Source: Banduia mediterranea (GTDB lineage Bacteria > Pseudomonadota > Gammaproteobacteria > Nevskiales > Nevskiaceae). Taken from it: a DNA stretch of 64,000 bases. Positions 25,898 to 35,059 of this stretch are shown piece after piece (position 1 is the first letter of the stretch; each line of letters opens with the position of its first letter). The notes under the pieces are model-generated. The model made no database searches. It was not told where the DNA came from and saw nothing but the letters and a program-made list of their open reading frames with translations. A program made the translations under genes and the position numbers. The DNA lies in contig NZ_JAVRIC010000005.1 of the NCBI RefSeq assembly GCF_031846245.1, positions 124,001 to 188,000 on the forward strand. The letters are read 5' to 3'.

Positions 25898-27978
25898 GCG
25901 GCCTCCTGCGTCTCCAGCAGGCCGCTTTGTCGCAGCAGGGCTTCGATCGACGGCTTGCGCCCGCGGAACGCCACGAACAGCTCCATGGCGTCGGCACTGC
26001 CGCCGCGTGCCAGCACGGTGTCGCGGAAGCGTCGTCCGACTTCGTTGTTGATCAGGCTCTGCCCGGCGGCCCGCGCCTCCTCGAAGGCGCCGAAGGCGTC
26101 GCTGGACAGCACCTCGGCCCATTTGTAGCTGTAGTAGCCGGCCGCATAGCCGCCCGCGAAGATGTGCGAGAAGCTGTTGGGAAAGCGGTTCCAGGCCGGC
26201 GGGAACATCACCGAGACCTGATCGCGAACCCTGGCCAGCGTCTCCGGGATACGGCCACCCAGCGCCGGGTCGTAGTCGCGGTGCATGCGCAGGTCGAACA
26301 GCGAGAATTCGAGCTGGCGTACCGTGGCCATGCCGGCCTGGAAGCTGCGGGCCTCGCGCAGCTTGTGCAGCAGCGCATCCGGCAGTGCCTCGCCGGTATC
26401 GACATGCCGCGCGAACAGGCTCAGCGATTCGTGTTCGTAGCACCAGTTCTCCATGAACTGGCTGGGAAGCTCCACCGCGTCCCAGGCCACGCCGCGGATG
26501 CCGCTGACGCTGGCTTCGTCGACCTGGGTCAGCAGATGGTGCAGGCCGTGCCCGAATTCGTGGAACAGGGTGGTGACCTCGTCGTGCGTCAGCAGCGCCG
26601 GCTTGCCGGGCAGCGGCGGGGCGAAGTTGCCGACCAGATAGGCCACCGGCAATTGCAGTCCCGTAGCAGTGATGCGGCGGCCGCGGCATTCATCCATCCA
26701 GGCGCCGCCGCGTTTGGCCTCGCGCGCGTACGGGTCCAGGTAGAACAGACCGAAGCGCTCGCCCGCCGGTGTTTTCAGTGCATAGACCGTGACGCTGTCG
26801 TGCCAGACCGGCTGGTCATCGACGATCTCGATGCGGATGTCGTAAAGCTGTTCCACCAGGTCGAACATGCCGCGGATGACCTGCGGCGCCGGGAAATACG
26901 GCCGCAGCATTTCGTCGGACAGGCCGAGGCTGTCTTCCTTGAGCTTTTCGGCGTAGTAGGCCGCGTCCCAGGGTTCGAGCGTGCTCAGTCCGTCGCGTTG
27001 TTCGGCGAAGGCGCGCAGCGTTTCCAACTCGGACTGCGCACGCGCTCGCGCGCGCTCGGCGAGATCGAGCAGGAACGCTTCCACCGAGTCCGGCGATTCG
27101 GCCATCTTCGCTTGCAGCGACAGTTCGGCGTAGTTGGCGAAGCCCAGCAGCGTCGCCATTTCGTGCCGCAGTGACAGAATCTCCTCCATCAGCGCGGCAT
27201 TGTCGTGATCGCGTCCGTGATCGCTCTGGTCGGAGGCGCGAGTGACGTAGGCGCGATACAGGGTCTCGCGCAAGGCGCGGTCGTCCGCGTAGCTGACGAC
27301 GGCGATGTAGCTCGGTACGTCCAGCGTCAGCAGCCAGCCCTGTTGCTGCTTGGCTTCGGCCTTGGCGCGGGCGGCGGCGCGGGCGCTTTCGGTCATGCCG
27401 GCGAGGCGCGATTCGTCGTCGATCAGCAGGCTCCAGGCCTGCGTGGAATCGAGCAGGTTTTCCTCGAACTTCGTCTGAATCTCGGAGAGCCGCATCGAGA
27501 TCGTCTTGAATCGTTGCTGCTGATCCTCCGGCAAGGCAATGCCCGACAGGCGGAAATCGCGCAGGGCGTTGTCAATGAGCTTGCGTCGCGCGGCGTTGAG
27601 GCCTGGGTAGGCCGCGCTGTCGGCCAGAGCCTGGTAGGCCTGATACAGCGGTTTGGACTGCGACAGTTCCAGGCCGTACTCCATCAGTTTGGGCAGACAG
27701 GCGTTGTAGGCGCCGCGCCATTCCGGCGTGGAGCACACCGAGAACAAGTGGCTGATCGGCGACCAGACGCGCGACAAGCGGTCGCCGATTGTTTCCAGCG
27801 GGCCGATCAGGGCGTCCCATTCCGAAGGCGTGTCCTTGGCCAGCAGCGCCGTCAGTTCCTCGCGATTGCGTTGCAGGATCCGGTCTATGGCCGGTTCGGC
27901 GTGCTCGGGTCGGATCACATCGAAGGCCGGCAGCTCGGTGCTGTCGGCCAGGCGTAGCAGGGGATTGTCTGAGCTCAT
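25894..27978 (-). CDS. prlC: Oligopeptidase A (M3 family)
   Basis: 694 aa. Cytoplasmic zinc metallopeptidase that degrades signal peptides and other short peptides. The zinc motif H473-E-F-G-H477 sits in TLFHEFGHGLHHLLT. N-terminal helical domain and C-terminal RDTVLARGGSADAMELFVAFRGRKPSIEALLRQ match the family. The start at ATG 27978 gives MSSDNPLLRLADSTELPAFD. The stop overlaps the start of the FMN-enzyme gene, so the two are translationally coupled. Confidence 0.96.
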   Translation of the reverse strand: MSSDNPLLRLADSTELPAFDVIRPEHAEPAIDRILQRNREELTALLAKDTPSEWDALIGPLETIGDRLSRVWSPISHLFSVCSTPEWRGAYNACLPKLMEYGLELSQSKPLYQAYQALADSAAYPGLNAARRKLIDNALRDFRLSGIALPEDQQQRFKTISMRLSEIQTKFEENLLDSTQAWSLLIDDESRLAGMTESARAAARAKAEAKQQQGWLLTLDVPSYIAVVSYADDRALRETLYRAYVTRASDQSDHGRDHDNAALMEEILSLRHEMATLLGFANYAELSLQAKMAESPDSVEAFLLDLAERARARAQSELETLRAFAEQRDGLSTLEPWDAAYYAEKLKEDSLGLSDEMLRPYFPAPQVIRGMFDLVEQLYDIRIEIVDDQPVWHDSVTVYALKTPAGERFGLFYLDPYAREAKRGGAWMDECRGRRITATGLQLPVAYLVGNFAPPLPGKPALLTHDEVTTLFHEFGHGLHHLLTQVDEASVSGIRGVAWDAVELPSQFMENWCYEHESLSLFARHVDTGEALPDALLHKLREARSFQAGMATVRQLEFSLFDLRMHRDYDPALGGRIPETLARVRDQVSVMFPPAWNRFPNSFSHIFAGGYAAGYYSYKWAEVLSSDAFGAFEEARAAGQSLINNEVGRRFRDTVLARGGSADAMELFVAFRGRKPSIEALLRQSGLLETQEAA

Positions 27979-28141
27979 GGTCTGTTCGGTGACGCTGCGT
28001 CTGGCGCAGGGGTAGTCAATAGTATGGGTCGCGGTTCAACATCGGCCGGCATTTCCCGGCGGCTGCGGACTGTGCAAGGCTCAAGCCTAACAAGCGATGA
28101 ACTTCCGCCGAGCCTTGGTGCCAATGATGTACGGCGTGTGG

Positions 28142-28173
28142 ATTCCGGGTTCCTGCTGCGCAGGCCCCGGAAT
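28142..28173. repeat. REP-like palindromic element
   Basis: ATTCCGGG (28142-28149) pairs exactly with CCCGGAAT (28166-28173), and an inner CCTG/CAGG extends the stem. Similar GGATTCC..GGAAT palindromes are widespread between genes in proteobacteria (known generally). It lies downstream of the flavoprotein gene and upstream of prlC, and no T-tract follows. Confidence 0.6.
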
Positions 28174-28215
28174 GATATCGACCTGAGCCGGAATCCAAGC
28201 GCCATCGGTCGCGGC

Positions 28216-29451
28216 TCAGCCCGACCGCAGCCAGGCCGCCGCGCCCAGACCGGCGGCGCGGCCTGTAGCGAGACTGGCGGTCAGCAGGTAGCCGCCGGTC
28301 GGGGCTTCCCAATCGAGCATTTCGCCGGCGAAGAATACGCCGGGCAGGCTCGGCAGCATCAGCCGATGATCGAGCGCCGTCATCGACACGCCGCCGGCGC
28401 TGCTGATCGCCTCGGCCAAGGGGCGCGGCCGCAGCAGCGTCAACGGCACCGCCTTGAGCCAGGCGGCGAGGCGGCGAGGATCGATCATCTGGCCGCTGGG
28501 CACGCCTTCGCGCAGCAATCCGGCCTTGACGCCACTGATGCCGGCGCCGCGTCGCAGGCGCTCGCTCAGCGATCGGTCATGGCTTTGGTGCGCCAGCTCG
28601 GAAGCCAGCCGGGCTTCGTCGCGCCCCGGCAGCAGGTCCAGATGCAGGCGGGCGGAGCCGTTCAGGGCGCACAGTTCGCGCAGCGGCGCCGACAGCGCGT
28701 AGATCAGACCGCCTTCGACGCCCCCGGCGCTGACCACGAATTCGCCCTGCTGTTGAATCGGGCGTCCCTGCGCATCGATCAATTGTGCGATGACCGGTTT
28801 CACCGGCATGCCGGCGAAACGCGTCGCGAAGTGCTCGCTCCAGGCCACATCGAAGCCGCAATTGGAGGCTTGCAGCGGAGCGATCGGCACCGAGGTCTGC
28901 GCCAGCCAGCTTTGCCAGGCGCCATCGGAGCCCAGTTGCGGCCAGCTGCCGCCGCCCAGGGCCAGCACCACGGCGGCGGCCTCGGCCGCGCGTTCGCCGT
29001 CGGGTGTCTCGAAACGCAGGCGCGTGCCGTCGATGCCGATGCAGCGGTGATTCACGTGCAGTCGCAGGCCTTGGTTGCGCAGGCGCCGTACCCAGCCGCG
29101 CAGCAGCGGCGCGGCTTTCATGTCGGACGGAAAGATGCGTCCCGAGCTGCCCTCGAAAGTTTCGATGCCGAGTCCGGCCGCCCAGGCGCGCAGGGCCTTG
29201 GCATCGAAATCGCGCAGCCAGGGTTCGAGCGATTCGCGCGCGGCACCGTAGCGCCCGAGCAGGCTGTCGAAGGTTTCGCCGTGGGTCAGGTTGAGCCCGC
29301 CCTTGCCGGCCAGCAGGAACTTGCGACCGACCGAGCCCTTGGTTTCGTAGAGGTCCACCGCAACGCCGGCGGCGAGGGCGGATTCGGCGGCCATCAGACC
29401 GGCCGGTCCGCCACCGACGATGGCGATGCCTTTGTTGTTCGATTCACTCAT
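28216..29451 (-). CDS. HI0933/YhiN-family FAD-dependent flavoprotein
   Basis: 411 aa from ATG 29451. Rossmann dinucleotide motif GIAIVGGGPAGLMAAE at residues about 8-23, then KFLLAGKGGLNLTHGE, the block typical of the YhiN family, and ALGGGSWPQLGSDG. The C-terminal end SAGGVSMTALDHRLML, then LPGVFFAGEMLDWEAPTGGYLLT closes the FAD site. Function of the family is unknown beyond FAD binding; TIGR03862-like members are frequent in proteobacteria. Last gene of a leftward group after LemA and GIDE, with 31 bp between. Confidence 0.88.
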   Translation of the reverse strand: MSESNNKGIAIVGGGPAGLMAAESALAAGVAVDLYETKGSVGRKFLLAGKGGLNLTHGETFDSLLGRYGAARESLEPWLRDFDAKALRAWAAGLGIETFEGSSGRIFPSDMKAAPLLRGWVRRLRNQGLRLHVNHRCIGIDGTRLRFETPDGERAAEAAAVVLALGGGSWPQLGSDGAWQSWLAQTSVPIAPLQASNCGFDVAWSEHFATRFAGMPVKPVIAQLIDAQGRPIQQQGEFVVSAGGVEGGLIYALSAPLRELCALNGSARLHLDLLPGRDEARLASELAHQSHDRSLSERLRRGAGISGVKAGLLREGVPSGQMIDPRRLAAWLKAVPLTLLRPRPLAEAISSAGGVSMTALDHRLMLPSLPGVFFAGEMLDWEAPTGGYLLTASLATGRAAGLGAAAWLRSG

Positions 29452-29482
29452 GGGCGCGCAGTATGCCGGCTTGCGAACCGGT

Positions 29483-30442
29483 TCAGCCGCCACCGACACC
29501 GCGCGATTGCAGCGCGTACAAGGCGAGCCCGATCAGCATCAGGGCCAGGCCGATGCGCCATGCCGCGGAGATCCGGTAATCACGGACGACGTGCTCCTGG
29601 CGGCGTGTGGACAACAGGTACGGTCGCCCGTCGCGGGACCGGCTGAGTACATGGAGGTCCGGGTCCAGCGACTGTTCGACGTGGCGCGCCCGCACCTGCT
29701 CGATCGCGGCGCGCCGGGCTGATTCCCATTCCTCCAGGTCCACCGTGCCATCCTGATTCGCATCGAAACGGGCGAGCAGTTCCCGTTGGTCGCGCTTCCA
29801 GTCGGCCAGCAGTTCGCGCACATCCTCGTGTTCGCTGAAACTCTGGCTGACGATGCCCTGGGTCCGGAACTGGCCGAGTGCGTACAGGTAGTCGCCGATC
29901 AGGATCAGGCGCTCGGTGTAGCGGTAGTGCCCGAAGCCGAACCAGGCGCGGCCGTTCCTGGGCACGCGGTCGGGTCGTGGCGAGGCGCCGTACCAGACGC
30001 GATGAATGCTCGGTGTGACGCGGGCGCCATCGGGATCGACGATGCACTCGCCGGTGGTGTCCGCCAGCAGGAACAGGTCGTCGCTGCTGCCTGAATTGAC
30101 GCTGCGCCATCGCGTGCGCCGCCGACCGTTTTGCGTGGTGGTTTCGCGGCGCTCCACGCTGTAGCGATACCAGACGCAGCGCGAGTAGCTCAGTGGGCAG
30201 ATGATGGTCGGGCCGGCCATCAGCCGTGCATGGCCTTCGAGTTCCACGTAGCCCTGATGCGCGGAGCGGATACGCGCGGTCGGCGTGTCCTCGATCAGGC
30301 GGGCCCGGTGCAGTGAACGAAAGCCCAGCCACAGCATGAGCAAGCCCGCGGCGGCGGACAGGCTTACGAGAACCCAGAATTCCTGCTCCGACGCACCGAC
30401 GAACCAGTCCCGCACGGGCGCCGCCGGCGTCTTAGCGGGCAA
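29483..30442 (-). CDS. GIDE-domain membrane protein with an EF-hand calcium loop
   Basis: 319 aa. Two membrane segments, one near the N-terminus (FWVLVSLSAAAGLLMLWLGF) and one at the C-terminus (RIGLALMLIGLALYALQS), enclose a GIDE-type domain (GPTIICPLSYSRCVWYRYSVERR, then DTTGECIVDPDGARVTPS). GIDE domains are named after mitochondrial E3 ligases (MULAN), but bacterial ones lack a RING and their role is unknown. At residues 227-238 DANQDGTVDLEE is a textbook EF-hand calcium loop (D-x-N-x-D-G-x-V-D-x-x-E). It overlaps the lemA stop by 11 bp, so the pair is coupled. Confidence 0.83.
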   Translation of the reverse strand: MPAKTPAAPVRDWFVGASEQEFWVLVSLSAAAGLLMLWLGFRSLHRARLIEDTPTARIRSAHQGYVELEGHARLMAGPTIICPLSYSRCVWYRYSVERRETTTQNGRRRTRWRSVNSGSSDDLFLLADTTGECIVDPDGARVTPSIHRVWYGASPRPDRVPRNGRAWFGFGHYRYTERLILIGDYLYALGQFRTQGIVSQSFSEHEDVRELLADWKRDQRELLARFDANQDGTVDLEEWESARRAAIEQVRARHVEQSLDPDLHVLSRSRDGRPYLLSTRRQEHVVRDYRISAAWRIGLALMLIGLALYALQSRGVGGG

Positions 30443-31004
30443 ACAGCGCGCGTACGTCCACGTCGCTGGTTTCAGCCTCGCTGAAGACCAGCAGATCCGC
30501 TGGTTTGAAGCCGAAGCTGCGCGCCACGAAAACGTCCGGAATCGTCTCGATTCTCACGTTGTTGCGATTCACCGCCTCGTTGTAGAACTCGCGCCGGTCG
30601 GAGATGCCGTTCTCCAGGCCGGTGATGCGGCCCAGCAGTTGTTGCATGCTCTGGTTGGCCTTGAGCTCCGGATAGGCTTCGACGGTGGCGACGATGTTGC
30701 CGAGCCCGAGGCGCATCATGCTTTCCGCCTGACCCACGCCTTTGACGTCGCCCTTTTCGCGCGCCGTGTGGGCGGCAGCGCGCGCCTGCATGACTTTTTC
30801 CAGTGTGTCGCGTTCGAACTGCATGTATTGCTTGCAGGCTTCCACCAGCTTCGGCAATTCGTCGTGCCGCTGCTTCAGCAGAATCTCGATATTGCTCCAG
30901 GCCTGCGAGACGGCGTGTTTGAGGTTGACCAGGCCGTTGTAGATGATGACGCCGTAGATCAGCACGACGGCGATCAGCACCAGCCAGATGTAGCCCATGA
31001 TCAT
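30432..31004 (-). CDS. lemA: LemA family membrane protein
   Basis: 190 aa from ATG 31004, with AGGGGA upstream. A single N-terminal membrane segment (GYIWLVLIAVVLIYGVIIY) follows the start; the rest is the four-helix LemA bundle, with NGLVNLKHAVSQAWSNIEIL, LKQRHDELPKLVEACKQYM, RLGLGNIVATVEAYPELKAN and EFYNEAVNRNNVRIETIPDV. LemA proteins are membrane-bound coiled coils of unclear role, often beside GIDE, TPM or Htpx-type proteins. First gene of the LemA-GIDE pair. Confidence 0.94.
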   Translation of the reverse strand: MIMGYIWLVLIAVVLIYGVIIYNGLVNLKHAVSQAWSNIEILLKQRHDELPKLVEACKQYMQFERDTLEKVMQARAAAHTAREKGDVKGVGQAESMMRLGLGNIVATVEAYPELKANQSMQQLLGRITGLENGISDRREFYNEAVNRNNVRIETIPDVFVARSFGFKPADLLVFSEAETSDVDVRALFAR

Positions 31005-31267
31005 TCGGTTTTCCCCTGTTGCCGGCTTGCCTGGCGCCCGCCCCCCGGATTCGCCTTGGCCACTCTCCCGGAAGCGCCGTGAGCGGCAGCCGTGGAAACC
31101 GGAGCATACAAGGCGAATGTGAGGATTTCGAGCAGCGTCCGCGTTCGCGACACCACTCGAACCGTTCAGTCGGACGGCGGGGACAGGCGCGGTATCATTG
31201 CGCCCGGTGCGCCCCACGGGCGGCGCCCGAGCAGATCACGCCCCTGTCTGAAATACGAAGGCATCTC

Positions 31268-32137
31268 ATGACACGACTTCGCATATTGATTTCGACCGCG
31301 ATTGGCGCCTGCGCCTTGCTGGTCGGTTGCACCGGTGTTGGTGCGCTCAACGCGATCACGCCGGACCGCGGCTACACCCTGGCCGAAGACGTCGTCTATG
31401 ACGGCTCCACCAAGATGAAGCTCGACGTGTACGCGCCGACCATCGATGTCGTCGGCGGCGCGCCGGTCGTGGTGTTCTTCTACGGTGGGCGCTGGCAGAG
31501 TGGCTCCAAGGATGACTACCGCTTCGTCGGGCAGGCCTTGGCGGCGCAGGGCTATGTCGCCGTGATTCCCGACTATCGCCTGTATCCGGATGTGCGCTTT
31601 CCGTCGTTTCTCGAAGACAGCGCCAAAGCCATGCGCTGGGCACACGACAACGCATCGCGATTCCGCGGCGATGCCGGCAAGTTGTTCGTCATGGGGCATT
31701 CCTCCGGCGCCTACAACGCCGCGATGTTGGCGCTGGACCCACGTTTCCTGAAGGCCGTGGGCGGCTCGCGGGACTGGCTGTCCGGCATGATCGGTCTGGC
31801 CGGCCCCTATGATTTCCTGCCGATCTACGACCCGACGCTGCGCGATATCTTCGGCCCGCCCGAGAAGTTCCAGGACACGCAGCCGATCTTTCACGTCGAT
31901 GGCGAGAATCCGCCATTGCTGCTGATGGCCGGCCAGGACGACGAAGTCGTCCAGGCCGAGAATACAAACAGTCTGCGCCGTGCCGTGATCTCGGCCGGCG
32001 GTGCCGTGGACGTGGTGATGTATCCGAAGATGAGCCACGAAAAACTGGTGAGCTCGCTGGCTACGCGCCTGCAGTCCAGCACCGACGTGATGGCACACGT
32101 GGTCGAGTTCATCAACGAGAACACGGCCGGCCGATGA
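31268..32137 (+). CDS. Lipoprotein alpha/beta-hydrolase (carboxylesterase-like)
   Basis: 289 aa. GAAGG precedes ATG 31268; the signal sequence ends ALLVGC, a lipobox, so the enzyme should be lipid-anchored. It has an oxyanion block VVVFFYGGRWQSGSK (a variant of the HGGG motif), Ser145 in MGHSSGAYNAAML, and a C-terminal GQDDEVVQ/MSHEKL pair providing Asp and His. The family resembles polar-residue or feruloyl-type esterases; the substrate is unknown. ATGA overlap with the carbonic anhydrase gene puts both in one operon with gpmA. Confidence 0.85.
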   Translation: MTRLRILISTAIGACALLVGCTGVGALNAITPDRGYTLAEDVVYDGSTKMKLDVYAPTIDVVGGAPVVVFFYGGRWQSGSKDDYRFVGQALAAQGYVAVIPDYRLYPDVRFPSFLEDSAKAMRWAHDNASRFRGDAGKLFVMGHSSGAYNAAMLALDPRFLKAVGGSRDWLSGMIGLAGPYDFLPIYDPTLRDIFGPPEKFQDTQPIFHVDGENPPLLLMAGQDDEVVQAENTNSLRRAVISAGGAVDVVMYPKMSHEKLVSSLATRLQSSTDVMAHVVEFINENTAGR

Positions 32138-32682
32138 TCCGTCCGTTCCAGACCATTGCCCCACGGCTCGGTGCCCGCGTCTATGTCGACGAACAGGCCG
32201 CCGTCATCGGCGATGTGCAACTTGGCGATGACGCTTCGGTGTGGCCATTCGCCGTCGCGCGCGGAGACGTCAACAGCATTCGCATCGGCGCGCGCAGCAG
32301 CGTGCAGGACAACAGCGTGCTGCACTGTACGCATGACGGCCCCTATACGCCGGGCGGCACGCCGCTGATCATTGGCGCCGACGTCACCATCGGTCACAGC
32401 GTGACCCTGCATGCCTGCACCGTCGGCGAGCGCTGCCTGATCGGCATGGGTGCCATCGTGCTCGACCGGGTCGTGATCGAGGACGACGTGATGCTCGCCG
32501 CCGGCAGTCTGGTGCCACCCGGCAAGTGGCTCAAGCGCGGATGGCTGTATCGCGGTTCACCGGCCCAGCCGGCACGAGAGCTGAGCGCCGAGGAACTGGA
32601 AAATTTCCGGTATTCGGCCGCGCATTACGTGCGGCTCAAGGACAAGTATCTCGCCGCAATCGCGGCATCCCAGTCACGATAA
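32134..32682 (+). CDS. Gamma-class carbonic anhydrase family protein (left-handed beta-helix)
   Basis: 182 aa. Hexapeptide-repeat protein with alternating GDVQLGDDASVWPF, GARSSVQDNSVLHC, GADVTIGHSVTLHACTVG and GMGAIVLDRVVIEDDVMLA turns, as in Cam/YrdA proteins. Metal-binding His residues are visible in SVLHCTHDG and IGHSVTLHAC. Enzymes of this class may interconvert CO2 and bicarbonate, but many members show no activity. The ATG overlaps the previous stop (32134-32137). Confidence 0.93.
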   Translation: MIRPFQTIAPRLGARVYVDEQAAVIGDVQLGDDASVWPFAVARGDVNSIRIGARSSVQDNSVLHCTHDGPYTPGGTPLIIGADVTIGHSVTLHACTVGERCLIGMGAIVLDRVVIEDDVMLAAGSLVPPGKWLKRGWLYRGSPAQPARELSAEELENFRYSAAHYVRLKDKYLAAIAASQSR

Positions 32683-32697
32683 GGAGTTGATTCGACG

Positions 32698-33447
32698 ATG
32701 AGCCGAAAACTCGTACTGCTGCGCCACGGCCAGAGCCAGTGGAACCTCGACAACCGCTTCACCGGCTGGGTGGATGTCGATCTGACCGACAAGGGGCGCA
32801 CCGAAGCCTTTGCCGCCGGCGAACTGATGCGCGAGGAAGGCCTGCAATTCGATGTGGCCTATACCTCGGTGCTGCTGCGCGCGATCCGCACGCTCAACAT
32901 CGCGCTCGACGCAATGGAGCAGCAATGGATTCCGGTGCTCAAGAGCTGGCGCCTCAACGAGCGCCACTACGGCGCCCTGCAGGGTCTGAACAAGGCCGAG
33001 ACCACGGCCAAACACGGCGAGGAACAGGTCACGATCTGGCGCCGCTCCTATGACATCCCGCCACCCCCGATGGACGAATCCGACCCCGGCCATCCGCGCA
33101 AGGAACGCCGCTACGCGGAAGTGGATTACAACGCGCTGCCGGACACCGAATCGCTCAAGACCACGCTCGACCGTGTGATGCCGTACTGGGTCGACAGGAT
33201 TGCCCCGGACCTCAAGGCCGGCAAGACCGTGCTGGTGACGGCCCACGGCAACTCCCTGCGCGCGCTCTACAAGTACCTCAACAAGGTGCCGGACGAGGAG
33301 ATCGTGAAGCTCAATATTCCCACCGGGATTCCGCTGCTGTTCGAACTCAACGACGATCTCGGCGTGATCTCCTACCGCTATCTCGGCGATCCGGAACAGG
33401 CGAGGCTGGCTGCGGAAGCCGTGGCCAATCAGGCCAGGAAATCCTGA
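32698..33447 (+). CDS. gpmA: 2,3-bisphosphoglycerate-dependent phosphoglycerate mutase
   Basis: 249 aa, the usual length. Glycolytic interconversion of 3- and 2-phosphoglycerate. The phosphohistidine is H10 in [18 protein letters not shown]. Other sites: [28 protein letters not shown], and [15 protein letters not shown] with the second His. A well-spaced AAGGAG lies upstream (TAAGGAGTTG). Immediately downstream of the carbonic-anhydrase-type gene. No strong terminator is seen after the stop. Confidence 0.98.
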   Translation: MSRKLVLLRHGQSQWNLDNRFTGWVDVDLTDKGRTEAFAAGELMREEGLQFDVAYTSVLLRAIRTLNIALDAMEQQWIPVLKSWRLNERHYGALQGLNKAETTAKHGEEQVTIWRRSYDIPPPPMDESDPGHPRKERRYAEVDYNALPDTESLKTTLDRVMPYWVDRIAPDLKAGKTVLVTAHGNSLRALYKYLNKVPDEEIVKLNIPTGIPLLFELNDDLGVISYRYLGDPEQARLAAEAVANQARKS

Positions 33448-33653
33448 ATCCGGGCATTGGGCCTCAAAACCCAACAGCGTCCATGTGCGCGGCGCTGCCG
33501 AACTTGGCGCACTTGAAGCACAAGGGTGGTACGGGGCGCAGCAGGCGGGGGCTTGGCTCGAAGTTCAATCGTCACGGGCCATGCGCTATTGCAGCTCTAG
33601 CAGGCGTCGCTCGCCGCTGAAGCGGTCTGGGGCTCAGTCAGGCGAGACTATGC

Positions 33654-34928
33654 TCAGCTTCCGGCTTCACCCCGGTGCACTCGCCACGTTTGCTCGTTCT
33701 TGCGCAGGAACGACTCGATCTCGTCGATGCGCGCCGCGGCATCGCGATAGCCGATATCGAGCAGGGCGCGCGTGTACGCGGGGTCGAACAGCAGGTAGCT
33801 GGTGAGGTCCGCGCTTTTCGCATCCGGCGTGCCCAGCGCGTCCAGCAGAAATCGCAGCGAAGACGGCAGGCGATTGAGCAGGCTGCTCGCGACCACCGCG
33901 AAATCCTCGGACGGCGCCATCACCAGCGGCTGGACCACGCGCATCGGCTCGCGCAACTGGGACATTTCCGGCGGATGGCTGGCACCTTCGGTATAGACCG
34001 ACACCATGTTGTTCATGCGGATCAGGTGATCCAGATCCGCATCCAGATGGTCGAGGAAGATCGCGTTGAGGAAGGTGCCGCAGATCTGAGCCAGCGGCGG
34101 CTGTGGTGGCGTTGCACGCGCGCCGCCGCTATTGTCCGAAAGCTCCTCCGTGGTCAGTTCCTCCTCGCTCTGCCGGCAACGAATGCCGATCGCCAGAATG
34201 CGCTCGGCGCCGAGCCGGATCGCGGGGCTCAGCGGTGTGGTCAGGCGCATCGCGCCGTCGCCGAACCAGGCGGTGCCGGCGCCGGCGTCGAGCGCCACCG
34301 GCGGAAACACCAGCGGGATCGAGGCCGAGGCACAGACGTGGTCGACCGTGATTGGTGCACGCAGCGCGATGCGGCGGCTTTTGCGCCACTGCGGATGACC
34401 GGCGCGGCCCTGGATGAAACTGTAGGACTTGCCGGAATGGTAGCCAGTGGCGGTGATCGCCAGCGCATAGAGCTGCCTCGCCTCGACGGCGCGGGCAATG
34501 CCGTCCAGCGGCAGCTCGCGATCGAGCAAGGCGCGCAGCGGTGCGGCATCGAGCAGGGAATGGACGCGACCGGCCCGTCCCAGCCGGCCGAGTGCGATAT
34601 CGGCGCCGAAACGCGCCGCATTGCCGAGCATTGCACGCAAGTCCGTGCGATAGACCTGGTCCGCCGTCAGGCCGCCCCACAGGTATGCGATCTGGGACGT
34701 GCCGGTGTGCAGGCATTCGCTGTAGGCCGCAACGGCGGCACCGTTGATCGCGCCGGCCGAGGCTCCGGCGATGATCTGGAACGGCGAAGGCGCGTCGCGC
34801 AGCGCAGGAATCTCGCCGATGCGCTTGAGCACGCCGGCCTGGTAGGCGCCGCGCGCCCCGCCTGCAGTCAATGCCAGCGCGGTCATTCCGGGCGGGCGCA
34901 TCGGTGAAACCGAGGTGCTAGGCGCCAT
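33654..34928 (-). CDS. Patatin-like phospholipase
   Basis: 424 aa. Ser-Asp dyad lipid acyl hydrolase: oxyanion GGARGAYQAG at residues 23-32, nucleophile G55-A-S57-A-G in IAGASAGAINGAAVA, and the dyad Asp in AWFGDGAMRLTTPL. The C-terminal 150 residues are helical and probably membrane- or lipid-associated; no signal peptide is visible, so a cytoplasmic or secreted-by-other-route location is open. GGAG before ATG 34928 supports the start. It overlaps the small frame at 34918-34986. Confidence 0.9.
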   Translation of the reverse strand: MAPSTSVSPMRPPGMTALALTAGGARGAYQAGVLKRIGEIPALRDAPSPFQIIAGASAGAINGAAVAAYSECLHTGTSQIAYLWGGLTADQVYRTDLRAMLGNAARFGADIALGRLGRAGRVHSLLDAAPLRALLDRELPLDGIARAVEARQLYALAITATGYHSGKSYSFIQGRAGHPQWRKSRRIALRAPITVDHVCASASIPLVFPPVALDAGAGTAWFGDGAMRLTTPLSPAIRLGAERILAIGIRCRQSEEELTTEELSDNSGGARATPPQPPLAQICGTFLNAIFLDHLDADLDHLIRMNNMVSVYTEGASHPPEMSQLREPMRVVQPLVMAPSEDFAVVASSLLNRLPSSLRFLLDALGTPDAKSADLTSYLLFDPAYTRALLDIGYRDAAARIDEIESFLRKNEQTWRVHRGEAGS

Positions 34929-34986
34929 GTTCAGTGCTCCGGTTGCCGCTGCAGCACGTATTCTGGGTCGAAGTCTTGCCCATCAT
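34918..34986 (-). CDS. Possible small protein of 22 residues overlapping the patatin start
   Basis: ATGATG at 34986/34983 is preceded by GGAGGACAAGACG, one of the strongest ribosome sites in the window. The product is MMGKTSTQNTCCSGNRSTEH plus GA, ending TAG, with a CC pair. The stop lies inside the first codons of the patatin gene in another frame, so it could be a leader that couples translation, a real small protein, or chance. I know no family. Confidence 0.35.
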   Translation of the reverse strand: MMGKTSTQNTCCSGNRSTEHGA

Positions 34987-35059
34987 CGTCTTGTCCTCCG
35001 GCCGGCGTGTCGCGGCCTCTCCGCGATGGCGCAATTTCGATGCCAGCTCCGGCGCGGTG

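Noticed and set aside
24317-26689. 790-codon minus-strand frame reading through the start of the FMN enzyme into prlC
   Set aside because: The N-terminal 260 codons are an alternate frame of prlC; the real FMN-enzyme start is GTG 25897 at the GTGA overlap.
25864-27174. 436-codon plus-strand frame
   Set aside because: Antisense shadow of prlC.
33483-33620. Short plus-strand frame after gpmA starting MCAALPNLAH
   Set aside because: No ribosome site and random-looking composition.
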